A stretch of 64,000 nt of DNA from Dyella telluris (GTDB taxonomy: Bacteria > Pseudomonadota > Gammaproteobacteria > Xanthomonadales > Rhodanobacteraceae), in contig NZ_CP060412.1 of NCBI RefSeq assembly GCF_014297575.1, positions 2,604,001 through 2,668,000 of the forward strand. Direction: 5' to 3'. Position 1 is the stretch's first letter. Each line of letters begins with the position of its first letter. The position numbers and the translations under genes are program-made. Below are positions 61,833 to 64,000 of this stretch, piece after piece. A model generated the notes under the pieces. The model had not been told where the DNA came from. It saw only the letters and a list, made by a program, of their open reading frames with translations, and did no database searches.

Positions 61833-63599
61833 GTGGGTGATGCTGCGCGAGGACCGGCGCCTGTGACGAAATGGCGGGACGAACTGCACGAACCGATGGA
61901 ACGCTGGTTCCTGATGCTCGCCGCACTGGTGCTGTTGGCCGCCGGCATTGGCTTGCGAACGCCGACACCATCGGATGAACCGCGCTTCGCGCTGGTTGCC
62001 CACCAGATGGCGGCTTCCGGCAACTGGCTGATTCCCCACCGCGGCACGGACTGGTATTCGGACAAGCCGCCGTTGTTCATGGCGGCGCAGGCGGCCTCGC
62101 ATGCCCTGACCGGTGACTGGCGCATCGGCTTTCTGTTGCCGTCGCTGCTGGCCTCGCTGGGGACCCTGTGGCTGGTCTACGACCTGGGGCGACGGCTGTG
62201 GGGGCATCGCGCCGGCCTGTGGGCGGCGCTGGCGCTGTTGTGCACGGTGCAGTTCGTGTTTCAGGCCAAGCGCGGGCAGATCGATCCCACGGTGACGTTC
62301 TTCGTAACCGCCGCCAACGTGGGCATCCTGCGCCACGTGTTGCTGGGTCCGGATCGACGCGCGTTGTGGCTCGGCTGTTTCGCCGCCGGCCTCGGCGTGA
62401 TCACCAAGGGCGTGGGCGTGCTGGCGTTCCTGATGGTGCTGCCATGGTGGTTTGCCCGCCGGTATCGCTGGCAGGGGCTGGCCCCGGCCGACGGCGGCCC
62501 GATGGTGTGGCTGGGCAGCGTGCTGGCGTTTGTCGCGGCGCTGGGCTTGTGGCTGGTGCCTCTGGCGATCTACGTGCACACGCACGACAGCCCGGAGGCG
62601 CGCGCCTATGTACAGGACATCTTCGTCAACCAGACGGTGCACCGCTATGTGCATCCCTGGAACAGTTTCCAGCCGCCATGGTTTTACATCGAGGTGATCT
62701 TCACCTCATGGCTGCCGCTCAGCCTGGCCTTGCCGTGGCTGGTGCCGGCGTGGCGCCGTGCATTGCGCGAACGCGATGCGCGCGTGCTGCTGCCACTGGC
62801 GTGGGCGGTGTTGTTGATCGTGTTCTTCAGCCTCACGCGCGCCAAGCGCGATGTGTACATCATGCCCGCGCTGCCGTTGCTGGCCCTGTGTGCGGGGCCG
62901 TGGCTGGCGGACATCCTCGCGCGTCGCTGGCCGCAGCGGGTGGCGCTGGGTTTCGTCTTCCTGCTTGCGCTGCCGCTGCTGGTATTCGGCGTGCAGGGCC
63001 TGGTCCATCCGTCGGGCTGGATGCTGCGGTTCGCGGAAGGGCGACAGCTGGGTTCGCAGGCCAACTCACTGTGGCTGGCCTTCCTGGTGATGGGTGTGTG
63101 GATGCTCGCGTGCGCTGCGTGGTTTCGCCTGCGGCGTGCGGGTATCGCCGTGCTCGGTGCCATGGCTGGCGTCTGGCTGGTCTGGGGTTTGTGGGTGGCG
63201 CCGCTCCTGGCGCGCGCAAGTTCGCAGGCGCCGCTGGTGCATCGCGTGGAACAGACCATCGGGCCCACCGGCCAACTGGCGCTGGTGGGCTGGAAGGAAG
63301 AACTGTTGCTGGCGTTTGGCCGCAAGCGGGCGAGCGACTTCGGCTTTGTCACGCCATGGCATCAGCAGTTGGCCGATGCCATCCGTTGGCAGGAACAGTC
63401 GCCCGGTGATCGCTGGGTGCTGATCCTGGCCGACATCATGGCGCCTTGCATCAACAAGGACGCCACGCTGGACATGGGTGTCACCAGTGGTCGCGACTGG
63501 CGACTGTATCGCCTCGATGCAGTGGCGCCGGCGTGCCGCGGTGGCGTGGTGCCGGCGGGCGATGTCGACGACTGGGGCGGCATCGACCGGCGTCGCTGA
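61833..63599 (+). CDS. ArnT-like GT39 family glycosyltransferase
   Basis: A 588-residue polytopic protein with 10 or more transmembrane helices. The first periplasmic loop has TPTPSDEPRFALVAHQM, the DE-x-R motif, followed by DWYSDKPPLFMAAQA, both ArnT/PMT-type signatures. It would transfer a sugar from a polyprenyl phosphate to lipid A, a lipid or a protein on the periplasmic side. The C-terminal ~130 residues form a soluble domain. Start: GTG 61833 has no clear site; GTG 61863, with GAGG 11 bases upstream, is an alternative. It is 12 bp after the GT9 stop, so co-transcribed. Confidence 0.87.
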   Translation: MGDAARGPAPVTKWRDELHEPMERWFLMLAALVLLAAGIGLRTPTPSDEPRFALVAHQMAASGNWLIPHRGTDWYSDKPPLFMAAQAASHALTGDWRIGFLLPSLLASLGTLWLVYDLGRRLWGHRAGLWAALALLCTVQFVFQAKRGQIDPTVTFFVTAANVGILRHVLLGPDRRALWLGCFAAGLGVITKGVGVLAFLMVLPWWFARRYRWQGLAPADGGPMVWLGSVLAFVAALGLWLVPLAIYVHTHDSPEARAYVQDIFVNQTVHRYVHPWNSFQPPWFYIEVIFTSWLPLSLALPWLVPAWRRALRERDARVLLPLAWAVLLIVFFSLTRAKRDVYIMPALPLLALCAGPWLADILARRWPQRVALGFVFLLALPLLVFGVQGLVHPSGWMLRFAEGRQLGSQANSLWLAFLVMGVWMLACAAWFRLRRAGIAVLGAMAGVWLVWGLWVAPLLARASSQAPLVHRVEQTIGPTGQLALVGWKEELLLAFGRKRASDFGFVTPWHQQLADAIRWQEQSPGDRWVLILADIMAPCINKDATLDMGVTSGRDWRLYRLDAVAPACRGGVVPAGDVDDWGGIDRRR

Positions 63600-63655
63600 T
63601 TTCGCCCGCTGTGCGTTCTTCTTCGGTAATCCTCCGCTTCATTCGAGTTTCCTGC

Positions 63656-64000
63656 GTGACGACACCTGCCACTGCCACTGTTCAGCCGTCCACTCCGTTT
63701 CGTCGCCTGCGTGACATGGTGGTGGCGACGCCATGGCTGTGGTGCTGGCTGGTGGCCGCGCTCGTCGCCATCTTCCAGCACGGTCCGATGCCGATGTATT
63801 CCACGCGCACGTTGTCGGTGGCGTGGGAGATGTGGCTGCGCCACAGCGTCTTCGTGCCGTATCTCAATGGGCTGCCGTACAGCGACAAGCCGCCGCTGCT
63901 GCTATGGCTGATCCATCTGGGCTGGGCCGTGGGCGGCGTGGGCGACGTGTGGCCGCGCCTGCTGGAAGTGTTGCTGGGCGCGGTACAACTGGTGCTGGTG
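63656..64000 (+). CDS. ArnT-like GT39 family glycosyltransferase, 5' part
   Basis: An open frame from GTG 63656 to the window edge (115 codons, no stop), so the gene continues beyond. The translation has a first transmembrane helix (LWCWLVAALVAIF), then PMPMYSTRTLSVAWEMW and FVPYLNGLPYSDKPPLLLWL, clearly similar to the ArnT-like proteins at 18907 and 61833. The DE that precedes x-R in those two is replaced by YS here. ATG 63716 is an alternative start. It is probably the third gene of the GT9/ArnT operon. Confidence 0.78.
   Translation, partial: MTTPATATVQPSTPFRRLRDMVVATPWLWCWLVAALVAIFQHGPMPMYSTRTLSVAWEMWLRHSVFVPYLNGLPYSDKPPLLLWLIHLGWAVGGVGDVWPRLLEVLLGAVQLVLV

Noticed and set aside
60450..62654. 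734-codon open frame on the minus strand across the GT9/ArnT cluster
   Set aside because: Its translation is H/R/Q-rich without motifs, while the plus strand encodes two clear glycosyltransferases.

Overview
The window reads as chromosomal DNA of a high-GC gammaproteobacterium of the Xanthomonadales (Lysobacterales), most likely Rhodanobacteraceae (Dyella, Luteibacter, Rhodanobacter or Frateuria type). The reasons are Xanthomonas-type TonB-dependent receptors, a KefC that begins MDSHH, a YcgL protein, many lipoproteins, dense GTG/ATG gene packing, and dispersed repeats that begin TGTAGGAGCGCAC. I see no rRNA, tRNA, CRISPR array, phage or intact insertion sequence. The taxonomic call is inference from gene content only.

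Layout. 0-7.7 kb: TonB-dependent receptor, lysozyme inhibitor coupled to a penicillin-binding-like serine hydrolase, GAF-GGDEF diguanylate cyclase, MarC. 7.7-11.0 kb: a helicase-exonuclease pair of the MrfA/MrfB type. 11.1-20.5 kb: a response regulator/histidine kinase pair, a TolC-MFP-RND efflux operon and an ArnT-like glycosyltransferase. All three transcription units carry the same promoter architecture (two xxWAAG hexamers 11 bp apart, then 10 bp, then a -10 like hexamer), so I read them as one PmrA/BasR-like regulon. 20.5-28.2 kb: a small acidic protein coupled to a TPR-GGDEF protein, an alpha/beta hydrolase, a FAH-family enzyme, a sedolisin protease and hemB. 28.2-29.1 kb: a non-coding repeat island. 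29.1-32.1 kb: a SoxR/monooxygenase divergon with a perfect SoxR-type palindrome, and a LysR/DUF4865/tautomerase divergon with a perfect T-N11-A dyad. 32.2-41.1 kb: KefC, a GT9 glycosyltransferase, a giant membrane ankyrin protein, YcgL and FadL. 41.2-47.9 kb: coniferyl-type aldehyde dehydrogenase, a second TonB receptor, a diheme cytochrome lipoprotein and a beta-helix lipoprotein. 48-60 kb: an accessory stretch of regulators, SDR enzymes, a porin, HIT, NTF2-like, peptidase E-like, serine hydrolase and ATP-grasp genes. 60.6-64 kb: GT9 plus two ArnT-like glycosyltransferases, the last running off the window end.

How it fits together. The strongest theme is envelope remodelling: lipid A/LPS-type glycosyltransferases (18.9, 34.2, 60.7, 61.8, 63.7 kb), RND efflux, and a two-component system whose inferred operator recurs in front of them, with a weaker fourth copy before the 60.6 kb cluster. 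A second theme is uptake and oxidation of hydrophobic or aromatic compounds: FadL, aldehyde dehydrogenase, TonB receptor, diheme cytochrome and beta-helix lipoprotein. The best candidates for little-described biology are the cytochrome/beta-helix/TonB set, the acidic-protein/TPR-GGDEF pair, and the shared promoter module.
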